From Pseudomonadaceae bacterium (GTDB lineage Bacteria > Pseudomonadota > Gammaproteobacteria > Pseudomonadales > Pseudomonadaceae), in assembly GCA_007692485.1 (NCBI GenBank), contig REBY01000094.1, forward strand, positions 1-38,277: a stretch of DNA of 38,277 nt. The letters run 5' to 3'. The position numbers and the translations under genes were made by a program. Shown here piece by piece: positions 24,138 to 32,561 of the stretch. Within the stretch, counting starts at the first letter, position 1. Each line of letters begins with the position of its first letter. The notes under the pieces are model-generated. The model made no database searches, was not told the DNA's origin, and was given only the letters and a program-made list of their open reading frames with translations.

Positions 24138-25127
24138 TCAATGCTTACTGAGCAGTGTCTTGGCTGCTTGTTGGCCGCTGAGCCAGGCATTCTCGACCCG
24201 GCCGCCCAAACACCAGTCGCCGCAGGCATAGAGCCCAAGTTCGGGTGCCGCCAGGGCGCCCCACTCACATTGTTGCCCGGGGCGCGCATACAGCCAGCGG
24301 TGCACATGAGTGAATTGAGCGGTTGGTAGGTCCATGCTGAGTACTTCGGCGAAAGCACTGAGCAAGTCGCTGGCAACGGTGTCCTTGTCACTATCGATAT
24401 GCGCTTGGGCCCAGGCCGGAGTTGACTGGATAACCCAGGTGTCTGACTCATCGCGGCCTGGCTTGCTACTGTTGCGGGAAATCCAGTCAATCGGTCCTTC
24501 GCGCACAAAGCAGGCATCCATCGGCGTATCCAGTGGCTGGTTGAAGCTTAGAGCCAGAGTCCAGCCCGCGAGCATCTCCACCTGGCTGGCGGCATGGGCG
24601 AGTTGGCTGGCAGGTTCCAACAGGGTGACTGCTTGTGGCGCGGGCGTTGCGACCACGACGCGAGCAAAAGGACCGTGAGCTTGTTGCTGGTCGTCAAGCA
24701 GTAACCATTGCCCGTCGTCCTGAGCCTGGAGTTTTTCTATGCGCGTACTACTGACCAGCTCCAGGCCTTCAAGTAGCGCCCGGGACCAGGCCGTCATGCG
24801 CGGGTAACCAACAAAACGCTGTTGATTGTCTTGCGAGCGACGCAATCCGGATTGATCATACTGGTAAAGGCGCGGAGTCCATTCCTCCACGCAGCGGGCA
24901 TCGAGCCAGGTTTTGAGCTCCTGCCGAAAGCTGTGGTCGCGGGCGGTAAAGTATTGTGCGCCCATATCGAACTGACCAAACTCAGTGCGCTTGCTGCTGA
25001 GGCGCCCACCACTGCCGCGGCTCTTGTCAAAGATGACCACGGCATGGCCTGCAGCGACCAAGCTGCGGGCGGCACTGATGCCCGACAGGCCGGCACCGAT
25101 AATGGCGATTTTTAATGATTGCGACAT
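24138..25127 (-). CDS. NAD(P)/FAD-dependent oxidoreductase, renalase/amine-oxidase-like
   Basis: The 329-residue protein starts with a FAD-binding IIGAGLSGISAARSL (GxGxxG at 11-16), then VVIFDKSRGSGGRLSSKR (about 31-48) and MGAQYFTARD, which is the renalase-like signature. The C-terminal FAD contact is GLYACGDWCLGGRVENAWLSGQQAA. The substrate is unknown. The ATG at 25127 is chosen because it opens the Rossmann fold; the frame continues to 25253 through the operator. The operator match shared with the photolyase operon indicates co-regulation, so a light or oxidative-stress role is inferred. It is distinct from the second FAD enzyme at 18071-19321. Confidence 0.88.
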   Translation of the reverse strand: MSQSLKIAIIGAGLSGISAARSLVAAGHAVVIFDKSRGSGGRLSSKRTEFGQFDMGAQYFTARDHSFRQELKTWLDARCVEEWTPRLYQYDQSGLRRSQDNQQRFVGYPRMTAWSRALLEGLELVSSTRIEKLQAQDDGQWLLLDDQQQAHGPFARVVVATPAPQAVTLLEPASQLAHAASQVEMLAGWTLALSFNQPLDTPMDACFVREGPIDWISRNSSKPGRDESDTWVIQSTPAWAQAHIDSDKDTVASDLLSAFAEVLSMDLPTAQFTHVHRWLYARPGQQCEWGALAAPELGLYACGDWCLGGRVENAWLSGQQAAKTLLSKH

Positions 25128-25179
25128 AGCGCAGACAGACTCCGTTGCAGTTTGGATGCAGAATTGGCTCGACAAAACT

Positions 25180-25203
25180 TGTACATGCAAATTAGTGTGT
25201 ATA
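25180..25203. promoter_or_regulatory. LitR/PplR-type direct-repeat operator upstream of the FAD oxidoreductase gene
   Basis: On the minus strand, TATACA (25203-25198), 12 bases, then TGTACA (25185-25180): again the exact T(G/A)TACA-N12-T(G/A)TACA form. It lies about 53-76 bases upstream of the ATG at 25127. The rest of the 232-base gap to 25360 shows nothing else convincing. Confidence 0.7.
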
Positions 25204-25359
25204 GCATCGCCTAATCTGCTGATAGCTGCAAGCATCTGATATCTGGATAGCATAAACTAAACAGCGGAATTTTCTCGCTCCTGTGCATCAAGCTGGACAC
25301 AGGTATTACTACCCAGTCATTGGTGTCTGCAGTGCAGGCATGGAACCAGGAGAGAAGAC

Positions 25360-26256
25360 ATGCATATCTTGCTAACCGGCGGTACCGGATTGATAGGCCG
25401 GGCTTTGTGTAAACGACTGGTGGCCGAGGGTCACCAACTCACCGTCTGGAGCCGCCGTCCGGATCAGGTCCCGACACTCTGCGGTGCCCAGGTGCAGGGC
25501 ATCGCCAGCTTGCAACAACTCGATCAGCAGACAGTGGACGCAGTCATTAACCTCGCCGGCGCGCCGATTGCTGATCGCCCCTGGACGGCCAAGCGTAAAG
25601 CAGTGCTCTGGGCCAGCCGGGTGGGCTTGACCGAACAACTGGTCGAGTGGCTGGGGCAACAAGAGCACAAGCCAAAGGTACTGATCAGTGGCTCAGCAGT
25701 AGGTTGGTACGGTGACGGCGGCGATGTGCTGATTACCGAGCAAAGCCCGCCGAGTCTGGAATACACACATACGCTGTGTGATGCCTGGGAAGCTGCCGCT
25801 CGCCGTGCCGGGTCCTATGGTATACGCGTCTGCTTGTTGCGCACCGGGTTGGTTTTAGCTCCTAATGGGGGCTTCCTGTCTCGTTTGCTACTGCCATTCA
25901 AGCTGTGTTTGGGCGGGCCCATCGGTAAAGGCCAGCATTACATGCCTTGGGTGCACCGCGATGACATGGTCGGCATTATTGTGCAGTTGCTGCTCAATCC
26001 CGATGCACAGGGGCCGTTTAATGCAGTAGCACCTAATCCGGTCAGTAATCGTGAGTTTGCCCGCACCCTGGGCAAGGTGCTCAAGCGGCCGACAATCCTG
26101 CCTCTGCCAGCGCCCGTGCTTAAGCTAGGTTTGGGCGAAATGTCGCGCTTGTTGTTGACCGGTCAGCGGGCCGTGCCGGAAAAAATGCTTGAACAAGGGT
26201 ATCAATTCAAATTCAGCGAGCTGGAAACAGCGCTGAATGATGTTATCAATCATTGA
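25360..26256 (+). CDS. TIGR01777-family epimerase-like protein (YfcH/PA4656-like)
   Basis: The 298-residue protein is an extended SDR with an N-terminal NAD(P)-binding TGGTGLIGRAL (about 6-16), AVINLAGAPIADRPW (about 62-76), SGSAVGWYGDGG, and the family C-terminal DUF1731-like region (KVLKRPTILPLPAPVLKLGLGEMSRLLLTGQRAVPEK). Its substrate is unknown. AGGAGAGA precedes the ATG at a good distance. It is followed 15 bases later by hemH, as in PAO1, and probably shares its transcript. It is divergent from the FAD oxidoreductase gene, and the light-type operator between them could reach it, though it sits 157 bases upstream. Confidence 0.9.
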   Translation: MHILLTGGTGLIGRALCKRLVAEGHQLTVWSRRPDQVPTLCGAQVQGIASLQQLDQQTVDAVINLAGAPIADRPWTAKRKAVLWASRVGLTEQLVEWLGQQEHKPKVLISGSAVGWYGDGGDVLITEQSPPSLEYTHTLCDAWEAAARRAGSYGIRVCLLRTGLVLAPNGGFLSRLLLPFKLCLGGPIGKGQHYMPWVHRDDMVGIIVQLLLNPDAQGPFNAVAPNPVSNREFARTLGKVLKRPTILPLPAPVLKLGLGEMSRLLLTGQRAVPEKMLEQGYQFKFSELETALNDVINH

Positions 26257-26271
26257 CTGTCGGGAGTTGTC

Positions 26272-27291
26272 ATGTCGTCACGTGGGGTATTGCTGGTTAA
26301 TCTGGGTTCGCCGCAAAGCACTTCGGTAGCGGATGTAAAGCGCTATCTGAATGAGTTTTTGATGGATCCCTATGTGATTGATATCCCCTGGCCGGCGCGG
26401 CGCCTGTTGGTCAGCCTGATCCTGTTGCTGCGGCCAAAAAAGTCTGCCGAGGCCTATGCGTCTATCTGGTGGGAGGAGGGCTCGCCCCTGATTGTTATCA
26501 GTCGACGGGTGCATGAAGCGGTTAAGGCACAATTGGATATGCCGGTTGAATTGGCCATGCGTTATGCCGAGCCCTCGATTGAGCGCGGCATCCTGGCTCT
26601 GGCCAAACAGGGTGTCAGTGAAATCCTATTTATGCCGCAATACCCGCAACATGCCGATAGCACCATTACCACCTCGGTCAAGGAAGCGGAACGGGTTATC
26701 CGTGAGCATCAGCTATCGGTCAAGTTGACCGTGGTGCCGGCATTTTATCAGCGCAAAGAATATATGGATGCGTTGGTTGCCAGCGCTCAGGAGTATTTTG
26801 AGCAACCCTTCGACCATCTATTGATGAGTTATCATGGCCTGCCGGAGCGGCACCTGAAGAAAGCGGATCCCACCGGCCAGCACTGCCTGCAATTTCCTGA
26901 TTGTTGCGAACGGCCTTCGCCAGCCCATGCCACGTGCTACCGGGCGCAATGTACTGCTGTCAGTAAAGCCTTTACAGCACGCATGGGGCTGAGTGATGAC
27001 CAGTGGTCACAAGCCTTCCAGTCGCGGCTGGGTAAGGACAAATGGATTGAACCTTACACCGATGCCCGCGTGGATGAACTGGCTGCACAAGGGGTCAAAC
27101 GACTGATCGTCATGTGTCCGGCCTTTGTCGCCGACTGTATTGAAACGCTGGAAGAAATAGGTGATGAGCTGCGTGAGCAATTTATTGCTGCCGGCGGCGA
27201 AGAACTGGTGCTCGTGCCTTGTCTGAATGACCACCCGCAATGGGTTGAGGCACTGGTGCATTGGATCAAGACTGAACCTGAAGCGGCTTGA
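26272..27291 (+). CDS. hemH: Ferrochelatase
   Basis: HemH inserts ferrous iron into protoporphyrin IX, the last haem-synthesis step, at the cytoplasmic membrane. The 339-residue product has the N-terminal [10 protein letters not shown], the catalytic His188 in [13 protein letters not shown], and the C-terminal [15 protein letters not shown] motif with the active-site Glu. A Cys-rich stretch at 205-227 (Cys205, 211, 212, 222, 227) could hold an internal [2Fe-2S] cluster of the sort described for some bacterial ferrochelatases; this is inference. Its position beside TIGR01777 is standard. It is transcribed away from the iron block, so no shared promoter is implied. Confidence 0.96.
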   Translation: MSSRGVLLVNLGSPQSTSVADVKRYLNEFLMDPYVIDIPWPARRLLVSLILLLRPKKSAEAYASIWWEEGSPLIVISRRVHEAVKAQLDMPVELAMRYAEPSIERGILALAKQGVSEILFMPQYPQHADSTITTSVKEAERVIREHQLSVKLTVVPAFYQRKEYMDALVASAQEYFEQPFDHLLMSYHGLPERHLKKADPTGQHCLQFPDCCERPSPAHATCYRAQCTAVSKAFTARMGLSDDQWSQAFQSRLGKDKWIEPYTDARVDELAAQGVKRLIVMCPAFVADCIETLEEIGDELREQFIAAGGEELVLVPCLNDHPQWVEALVHWIKTEPEAA

Positions 27292-27378
27292 ACTTACCCC
27301 CTTGGCGGCTGCGAGTTTGCTGCTTTGTGACGCTGTTGGCATTTGTCCATGTTTTTGTGACTTGTCAGTAGTGGATTA

Positions 27379-27404
27379 CTGAGCAAAAGTATAGTTTTAC
27401 TCAG
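27379..27404. promoter_or_regulatory. Inverted repeat around a candidate -10 element upstream of pilV
   Basis: CTGAGCAAAA (27379-27388) and TTTTACTCAG (27395-27404) form an inverted repeat with one mismatch and a six-base centre. A TATAGT hexamer at 27390-27395 sits in the middle. TTGTCA at 27363-27368 is a poorly spaced (21 bases) -35 candidate. The repeat looks more like an operator than a terminator, since the stem is AT-rich. Confidence 0.4.
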
Positions 27405-27418
27405 CCAAGGTGCACGGA

Positions 27419-27946
27419 ATGCACATAATGGTATGTCGGACAAGGACGTCTGGCTTATCTCAGGTTGCGCCAAGAGTCGTGCGGCCACTCTTCTTGTATC
27501 CTTCACCGCTAGCTTGCCAGCGTGGCGTCAGCTTGCTGGAAGTCCTGATTGCTGTGCTGGTGCTGGCCATTGGGGTGCTGGGTGCAGCAGCCCTGCAACT
27601 GAACGCCTTGCGTTACAACGCCAGCGCTGCGCATACCACTCAGGCCAGTTTTATTGCCTATGACATGCTCGACCGCATGCGTGCCAATGCAGACAATCTT
27701 GCTAGCTATGCCACCACCGTTGATAGCTGCCCGACCATCAGCTCTTCACCCGGTACTATCAGCGCGGTCGACCGGGCTGACTTTGCCAATGCCGTGGGAT
27801 GTCAGTTACCCAGTGGCGCAGGCGGCATTGAAATCAGTGACAACCGCGCCACCATTACCATCAGTTGGTCAGAAGCGCGCATTCTGGCAGACGAACCGGA
27901 TACCACTTTTGTGGTGTCCAGTCTGATCCGGAGCCTCACCCAGTGA
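27419..27946 (+). CDS. pilV: Type IV pilus minor pilin PilV
   Basis: PilV is a minor pilin of the pilus-tip priming complex, inserted in the inner membrane and processed by PilD. The prepilin signature is clear: QRG before VSLLEVLIAVLVLAIGVLG, with cleavage after Gly and the expected Glu at +5, followed by a hydrophobic helix and a small globular domain with Cys residues. The start is uncertain. ATG at 27419, used here, has AAGG eight bases upstream but implies a 36-residue leader; ATG 27428, GTG 27479 (16-residue leader) and TTG 27494 are in the same frame, and leaders in this family are usually short. Its stop overlaps pilW as GTGA. Confidence 0.88.
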   Translation: MHIMVCRTRTSGLSQVAPRVVRPLFLYPSPLACQRGVSLLEVLIAVLVLAIGVLGAAALQLNALRYNASAAHTTQASFIAYDMLDRMRANADNLASYATTVDSCPTISSSPGTISAVDRADFANAVGCQLPSGAGGIEISDNRATITISWSEARILADEPDTTFVVSSLIRSLTQ

Positions 27947-28731
27947 CCGTTGATAGCCAGACCCATCAGTCTGCCGAACGGGGCTTCGGCTTGGTTGAGC
28001 TGATGATTGCTTTGACACTGGGCCTGGTACTGGTGCTGGGTGTGGTTCAGGTGTTCGTCGCCAGCAACCGAACGTTCAATGTGCAGCAGCACGCCTCGGC
28101 CTTGCAGGAAGATGCCCGCTTTGTGCTCAGCCGACTTTCTAGCGAACTGCGCATGGTCAATATGTATGGCTGTCTGAATTTGTCGCGTCTGCCACAGTCA
28201 ATCCAGGATGACTTGCCTGGCGCATTTGATAATCCTATTGGCTACGCCGGTGGCGTGCTCACAGTGATTACCGCAGACCCTAACAACCAGGTTTTTGTCA
28301 GCAATACCACGGCAAGTGTCAGTCATTACGGCGCGCAATGGCTGATAGCAACCAATTGCCGCGATCAACTGCGGATTGCCAGCAGTGGAGACGTCAATGT
28401 GCAGGCCGGCGACATCCTGATCCCCCTGCGACAATTGGAGTACCGCGTACAAGACAATGCATTGCAGGTGCGTACCAATGGCGTCGGCAACTTTGAAACG
28501 CTGATTACTGGTGTGGCTGATCTGGACGTCAGTTTTGGCTTGGCCAGCACACCCGGTGAGCGAGTGGTTGATGGCAACTATGTCAGCAGTGTGGCCAGTA
28601 GTGACTTCAACCGCATTCGCAGTGTTCGCCTGGTCTTGCAGCTGAGTGACAGCCCAGCCAATACCAGTAACGCCCAGGTCAAAACGCAGGAATACAGCCT
28701 GGTTGCCGCTTTGCGTAACCGGATGAATTAG
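27943..28731 (+). CDS. pilW: Type IV pilus minor pilin PilW
   Basis: PilW is a large minor pilin that joins PilV, PilX, PilE and PilY1 in the tip complex. The 262-residue product starts at a GTG that overlaps the pilV stop by four bases, and has a 14-residue leader ending ERG, cleaved before FGLVELMIALTLGLVLVLG with Glu at +5. The remainder is a large beta-rich domain with a likely disulfide pair (MVNMYGCLNL and ATNCRDQL). The alternative start at 27865 lies inside pilV and is rejected. Identification rests on the signature, size and order between pilV and pilX. Confidence 0.9.
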   Translation: MTVDSQTHQSAERGFGLVELMIALTLGLVLVLGVVQVFVASNRTFNVQQHASALQEDARFVLSRLSSELRMVNMYGCLNLSRLPQSIQDDLPGAFDNPIGYAGGVLTVITADPNNQVFVSNTTASVSHYGAQWLIATNCRDQLRIASSGDVNVQAGDILIPLRQLEYRVQDNALQVRTNGVGNFETLITGVADLDVSFGLASTPGERVVDGNYVSSVASSDFNRIRSVRLVLQLSDSPANTSNAQVKTQEYSLVAALRNRMN

Positions 28732-28743
28732 CGAGGAAGACGG

Positions 28744-29250
28744 ATGGAACATAGGGATATGTTGCCTGCCTGCCAGCGGCAAAAGGGCGCTGCGCTAGCG
28801 GTTAGCCTCATCTTTCTACTGTTGCTGACGATGACCGCGGTGGCTGCGGTTCAGGGTGCCAGTAGTCAGGAACGTATGGCGTCCAATATCAAGTTCAAAA
28901 ATGACAGCTTTCAGGCTGCTGAGGCAGGCCTGCGACTGGCAGAAGAAGCCCTTGCGGCTGATTTTGCCGAATTTTCCAGCCCCTGTTCAGGTGCTGGATG
29001 CAATGTTGAAGGCAGTGTTTTTGATCTTGATACACGGGCGCGGCCGAGTGCCGAATGGGTTGAAATCGGGCCATCGAGCCAAACCAACAACATGACGGTG
29101 TGGTATCGGGTGATCAACCTGGGGCAGAGCAACGCCCCGGCTCAAGTTCCCAGTAACGCTCCCGGGACTCTGTATCGGATTGTGGTGGTGTCTTTCCGCG
29201 GTTCAACCCGGACTGTGCTGGAGAGTGTCTATGTTCGCAGCGAAGCCTGA
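28744..29250 (+). CDS. pilX: Type IV pilus assembly protein PilX
   Basis: The 168-residue product has the PilX N-terminus: a short basic leader ending QKG, then AALAVSLIFLLLLTMTAVAAVQG, and the family segment SNIKFKNDSFQAAEAGLRLAEEAL. After cleavage position +5 would be Val, so the Glu usual in pilins is missing, as in other proteins of this type. It acts in the minor-pilin tip complex together with PilV, PilW and PilY1. A purine-rich GAGGAAGA stands just upstream of the ATG at 28744. Its 3' end overlaps pilY1 by 20 bases. Confidence 0.87.
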   Translation: MEHRDMLPACQRQKGAALAVSLIFLLLLTMTAVAAVQGASSQERMASNIKFKNDSFQAAEAGLRLAEEALAADFAEFSSPCSGAGCNVEGSVFDLDTRARPSAEWVEIGPSSQTNNMTVWYRVINLGQSNAPAQVPSNAPGTLYRIVVVSFRGSTRTVLESVYVRSEA

Positions 29251-32137
29251 TTCTTGTGCGCGTAAACTGCGCTTGCTGGCGTTCCTGACGGGAGCCATTG
29301 GGGCGCTGGTGGGCACGCAGACTGCCCAAGCCTTTTCGCCCAAACCGGGTGCCTTGTTGGCAGGGTCTAATGTGCCGCCCAATGTGGTGATCTTGTTCGA
29401 TAACTCGACCAGCATGTTGGCCAACCTTGAGGGTTCCTATTTTACCCATGCGGCTAACCAGCGAATCTCCATTGCACGTAATGTTACCAAGGACGTGCTG
29501 GCTCAGAACCGAGGGGTCAACTACGGGTTGTTTGTTTACAATGACAGCACCTCGGCAAGCGAGGGCCCTGGTGGGCGCATGGTCTTGACTGTCGCGCCGG
29601 TGACGCCGGGGGCTGGCGACGGCCACTTCAATCGTTTACTGCAAAGCATTGATGCCGTTGCCCCAAGTTTCTCACCTATTACTTACACCCCGCTGGGTGA
29701 GACCTACTATGAAATCACCCGCTATATGCGTGGCCTGACCCCGCACTATGCAGGCAGTGGCGTCACGCGTTTTACCAGTCCGATTCACTATCGCTGTCAG
29801 CGCAACTTTGCCTTGGTTGTGACCGATGGTTTGCCGACCTATGATTTTGATCAAAACGCAGAGCTGCCGCCCAGTACAGGAAGCGGTCGTGACCCGGATG
29901 GCAATAATCCCAACACGCCCGGGACATTCAACTTACCCAATTGGCGGGGTTCAACGGATCCGTTTTATCTGACCGAGCTGGCCCGCTTTGCCTACGAAAC
30001 CGACCTGCGCAACCCTGAGCGCCATGGGGTAACCCTTGATGCTGCGGGGCAGCCCTGGAATGACCCCCAGTTCCCGATACAAAATATGCAGACGTATGTG
30101 ATCGGTTTTGGTTTTGCTGCTGAGGTCGGCGATGAAGATCTGCTTGATCCAGAGAATAATCCCCTTGCTGCGACGGCTCATGCGGGTGGCGGACGTTATT
30201 TCGCGGCAGATTCGGCTACCGAGCTGAGTTCGGCCCTTAATGCGGTGCTTCGTGAAATCAATGCTGCAGCGGGGTCAGGCGGTAGCAGTGCGGCAAGCTC
30301 GGATGTTTTGACTCCCGACCAGACGTTGTTTTATCGCACCAGCTACGATCCGGAGGAATGGGGTGGGGGTGTAGAGGCGCTCAGGGTTGATGCCTTGGGT
30401 CAGGTATCTAGTCAGGTGTGGTCAACCGATACGACCTATACGGCGACACGGAACGGTCTTTTCCAGACGTTCAGCCACGATAGTCACCAGGTGGTGAGCA
30501 TCGCTGGCGCCACGCCAGCGAATAGTCTCAGCGCTGCGCAGCGTAGTCTGCTTGCGGAGGAAGCAAGACGTGCAGGGCTATCTTCCGGTAGCGACATTAA
30601 CGCCGCGCATGCCCTTCTTGACTGGGTACGCGGCGTCAATCGCCCGGAACTGCGCACGCGTAACCGGCTGATGGGCGATATCATCAACTCGCCGCTGCGC
30701 CACTCGATATATGACATGGTGTCTTTGGGAGATGGCAGTGATGTGTATCAGGCCTACAAAGGTTATCGCATCACCACGCGAACCCCGCTTATTGTTGTCG
30801 GCTCCAACGATGGCCTGCTGCATGTATTGAATGCCGATAATGGTGAGCACCTGCTGGGCTACTTGCCGGCAGCTTCTTTTGCCCGGCTGGGCAGCAAAGC
30901 CAGCCCTGACTACGGTGGCGCCAACTATACGCCGGGGGTTGATGGGCCCATCCAGTTGGCTGATGTTCGCCTGGGTAATGTCTGGTCAACCATAGCGGTT
31001 GCCGGTATGGGGCCCGGTGGCAAGTCGCTGATGGCGCTTCGCTTGCTCGACGCCAACAACCAAGGGCCGAGTGCTCTGTGGGAGCGCAGCCCGGCCAATA
31101 CTGGCTGGGAAAACTTGGGTTATACCTACGCCACACCCGCCTTTGCGACCCTGGCAGATGGTCGCTCTGTGTTTGTCATCGGCAATGGTTATGGTGGCGA
31201 CAGTGGCGAGGCTTCCCTGTTTATTGCTGAGGCGGAAACGGGCAATGTTATCCGTGAGTTACCGGTTAATAATCGCAGGGGTGTGGAGTCCGGGAACGGC
31301 CTTTCTTCTGCACAAGTGGTTGTGGACAGCCAAGGTGTTCTGCAAGCCGCCTACGCCGGTGACATGCATGGGCAGCTGTGGAAATTTGATCTGTCTGCCA
31401 ATGACACCTCAAGCTGGGCAGCAGCTTTTAACGGGCAACCGCTGTTCCGCGCCAATTCGGACCAGCCCATTACCGTGCAGCCGCACGTTGTTGACCATCC
31501 AGTCGCCGGACGTTTGGTGCTCTTTGGTACCGGCAAGTTTCTTGAGCAGACCGATGTCACCAATACCGACCTGCAAGCCTTTTATGGCGTCTGGGATCGA
31601 CCGGGCAACGCAGGTGAATTGACGCCGCAAGACCTCTTGATGCAACGCATCACCGCACAGCCAGTCATCCATGCAACGCGCAACCGTCAGGTTTCCCAGC
31701 GCCTGGTCGACTGGACCAAGCACCAGGGCTGGTATTTGCCACTCAGCTACGATGGCGAACGTTTGGGCGAGCGGGTTACCCGGCGCGTACTGATCCGCAA
31801 CAACCGCGTGATTTTCAACACCGGCCTGATCGATACCAGCAGTATTGACGATCCCTGTGAGGGGGTGACAGGTGAGGGTTGGTTGATGGCGCTGGATCTG
31901 TTTTCTGGCGGCATGCTGCCCTATGCCGTTTTGGATACGAACCGTGACGGTCTGGTTGGTGACGGTGATGAGCTGAGTGCCGGCATAGAGCTGGATATTG
32001 GCCTGCCGGGCGATATTACGGTGGTGAGAGCAGAGGGTGCAGAGCACTACATTATTGATGGTTCCGAGAGTACCCAAACCATAGCCGGGTTGGTGCTATC
32101 CATCTTCCGCCGCATTATGTGGCGCCAATTGATGTAA
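29231..32137 (+). CDS. pilY1: PilY1-type pilus tip protein with von Willebrand A and beta-propeller regions
   Basis: PilY1 is the large secreted or tip-located protein that controls pilus extension and takes part in adhesion and surface sensing. The 968-residue product has a signal peptide (about 1-34, ending TAQA), an N-terminal vWA domain with the metal site Asp57-x-Ser59-x-Ser61 in VILFDNSTSM and VVTDGLPTYD, and a C-terminal region with beta-propeller strands. An EF-hand-like loop lies at 902-913 (DTNRDGLVGDGD), near the calcium site reported for P. aeruginosa PilY1. It is shorter than PAO1 PilY1 as I recall (about 1,160 residues). The ATG at 29231, inside pilX, opens the signal peptide. 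Confidence 0.93.
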   Translation: MFAAKPDSCARKLRLLAFLTGAIGALVGTQTAQAFSPKPGALLAGSNVPPNVVILFDNSTSMLANLEGSYFTHAANQRISIARNVTKDVLAQNRGVNYGLFVYNDSTSASEGPGGRMVLTVAPVTPGAGDGHFNRLLQSIDAVAPSFSPITYTPLGETYYEITRYMRGLTPHYAGSGVTRFTSPIHYRCQRNFALVVTDGLPTYDFDQNAELPPSTGSGRDPDGNNPNTPGTFNLPNWRGSTDPFYLTELARFAYETDLRNPERHGVTLDAAGQPWNDPQFPIQNMQTYVIGFGFAAEVGDEDLLDPENNPLAATAHAGGGRYFAADSATELSSALNAVLREINAAAGSGGSSAASSDVLTPDQTLFYRTSYDPEEWGGGVEALRVDALGQVSSQVWSTDTTYTATRNGLFQTFSHDSHQVVSIAGATPANSLSAAQRSLLAEEARRAGLSSGSDINAAHALLDWVRGVNRPELRTRNRLMGDIINSPLRHSIYDMVSLGDGSDVYQAYKGYRITTRTPLIVVGSNDGLLHVLNADNGEHLLGYLPAASFARLGSKASPDYGGANYTPGVDGPIQLADVRLGNVWSTIAVAGMGPGGKSLMALRLLDANNQGPSALWERSPANTGWENLGYTYATPAFATLADGRSVFVIGNGYGGDSGEASLFIAEAETGNVIRELPVNNRRGVESGNGLSSAQVVVDSQGVLQAAYAGDMHGQLWKFDLSANDTSSWAAAFNGQPLFRANSDQPITVQPHVVDHPVAGRLVLFGTGKFLEQTDVTNTDLQAFYGVWDRPGNAGELTPQDLLMQRITAQPVIHATRNRQVSQRLVDWTKHQGWYLPLSYDGERLGERVTRRVLIRNNRVIFNTGLIDTSSIDDPCEGVTGEGWLMALDLFSGGMLPYAVLDTNRDGLVGDGDELSAGIELDIGLPGDITVVRAEGAEHYIIDGSESTQTIAGLVLSIFRRIMWRQLM

Positions 32138-32146
32138 GGAGGCGGC

Positions 32147-32551
32147 ATGCCGCGCTGGAAGCAGCTGGGCTTTACCCTGATCGAGGTCATGGTGGTGGTG
32201 GCCATTGTCGGTATTCTCGCGGCAATTGCCTATCCGGCCTACACCGAATACGTCAAGAAGACCCGGCGGGCGGAAGTCAGCAGTATTCTGTTGGAAAATG
32301 CGCATTTACTCGAGCGTCACTATACCCGCAATGGGGCCTATGACGATGGTACGGTCAATGGCCTGGTCACCCAGAGCCCGGCCGACGGTGCTGCGGTGTT
32401 CACCATCATGGTTACCCGCGAGGAAGAAACCTTTGAGCTGGAAGCGACCGCAGTGGCCGGTAGCATTATGGCGGGTGATGTTTGCGCCACCTATACCCTG
32501 AACCAGCTCGGGCAGCGCACACCTGCCGAGGCCAAGTGCTGGCGACGGTGA
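32147..32551 (+). CDS. pilE: Type IV pilus minor pilin PilE
   Basis: The 134-residue product has the short leader MPRWKQLG, cleavage before [28 protein letters not shown] with Glu at +5, and a small globular domain closed by a Cys pair near the C-terminus (DVCATYTL and AKCWRR), the usual pilin D-region. It is the last gene of the pilV-W-X-Y1-E operon, nine bases after pilY1 with GGAGGC as ribosome-binding site. It could be the minor pilin PilE rather than the major pilin: size, position and lack of a separate strong promoter support the minor role. Confidence 0.9.
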   Translation: MPRWKQLGFTLIEVMVVVAIVGILAAIAYPAYTEYVKKTRRAEVSSILLENAHLLERHYTRNGAYDDGTVNGLVTQSPADGAAVFTIMVTREEETFELEATAVAGSIMAGDVCATYTLNQLGQRTPAEAKCWRR

Positions 32552-32561
32552 GGTGGTTTGT

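Noticed and set aside
23918-24517. A 199-codon minus-strand frame extending the TIGR02450 gene upstream
   Set aside because: The upstream portion overlaps the FAD oxidoreductase gene in another frame; only the last 71 codons match the family and a clear ATG starts them.
27291-27419. AlgR-type control of the minor-pilin operon
   Set aside because: No CCGTTCGTC-like box was found between hemH and pilV on either strand.
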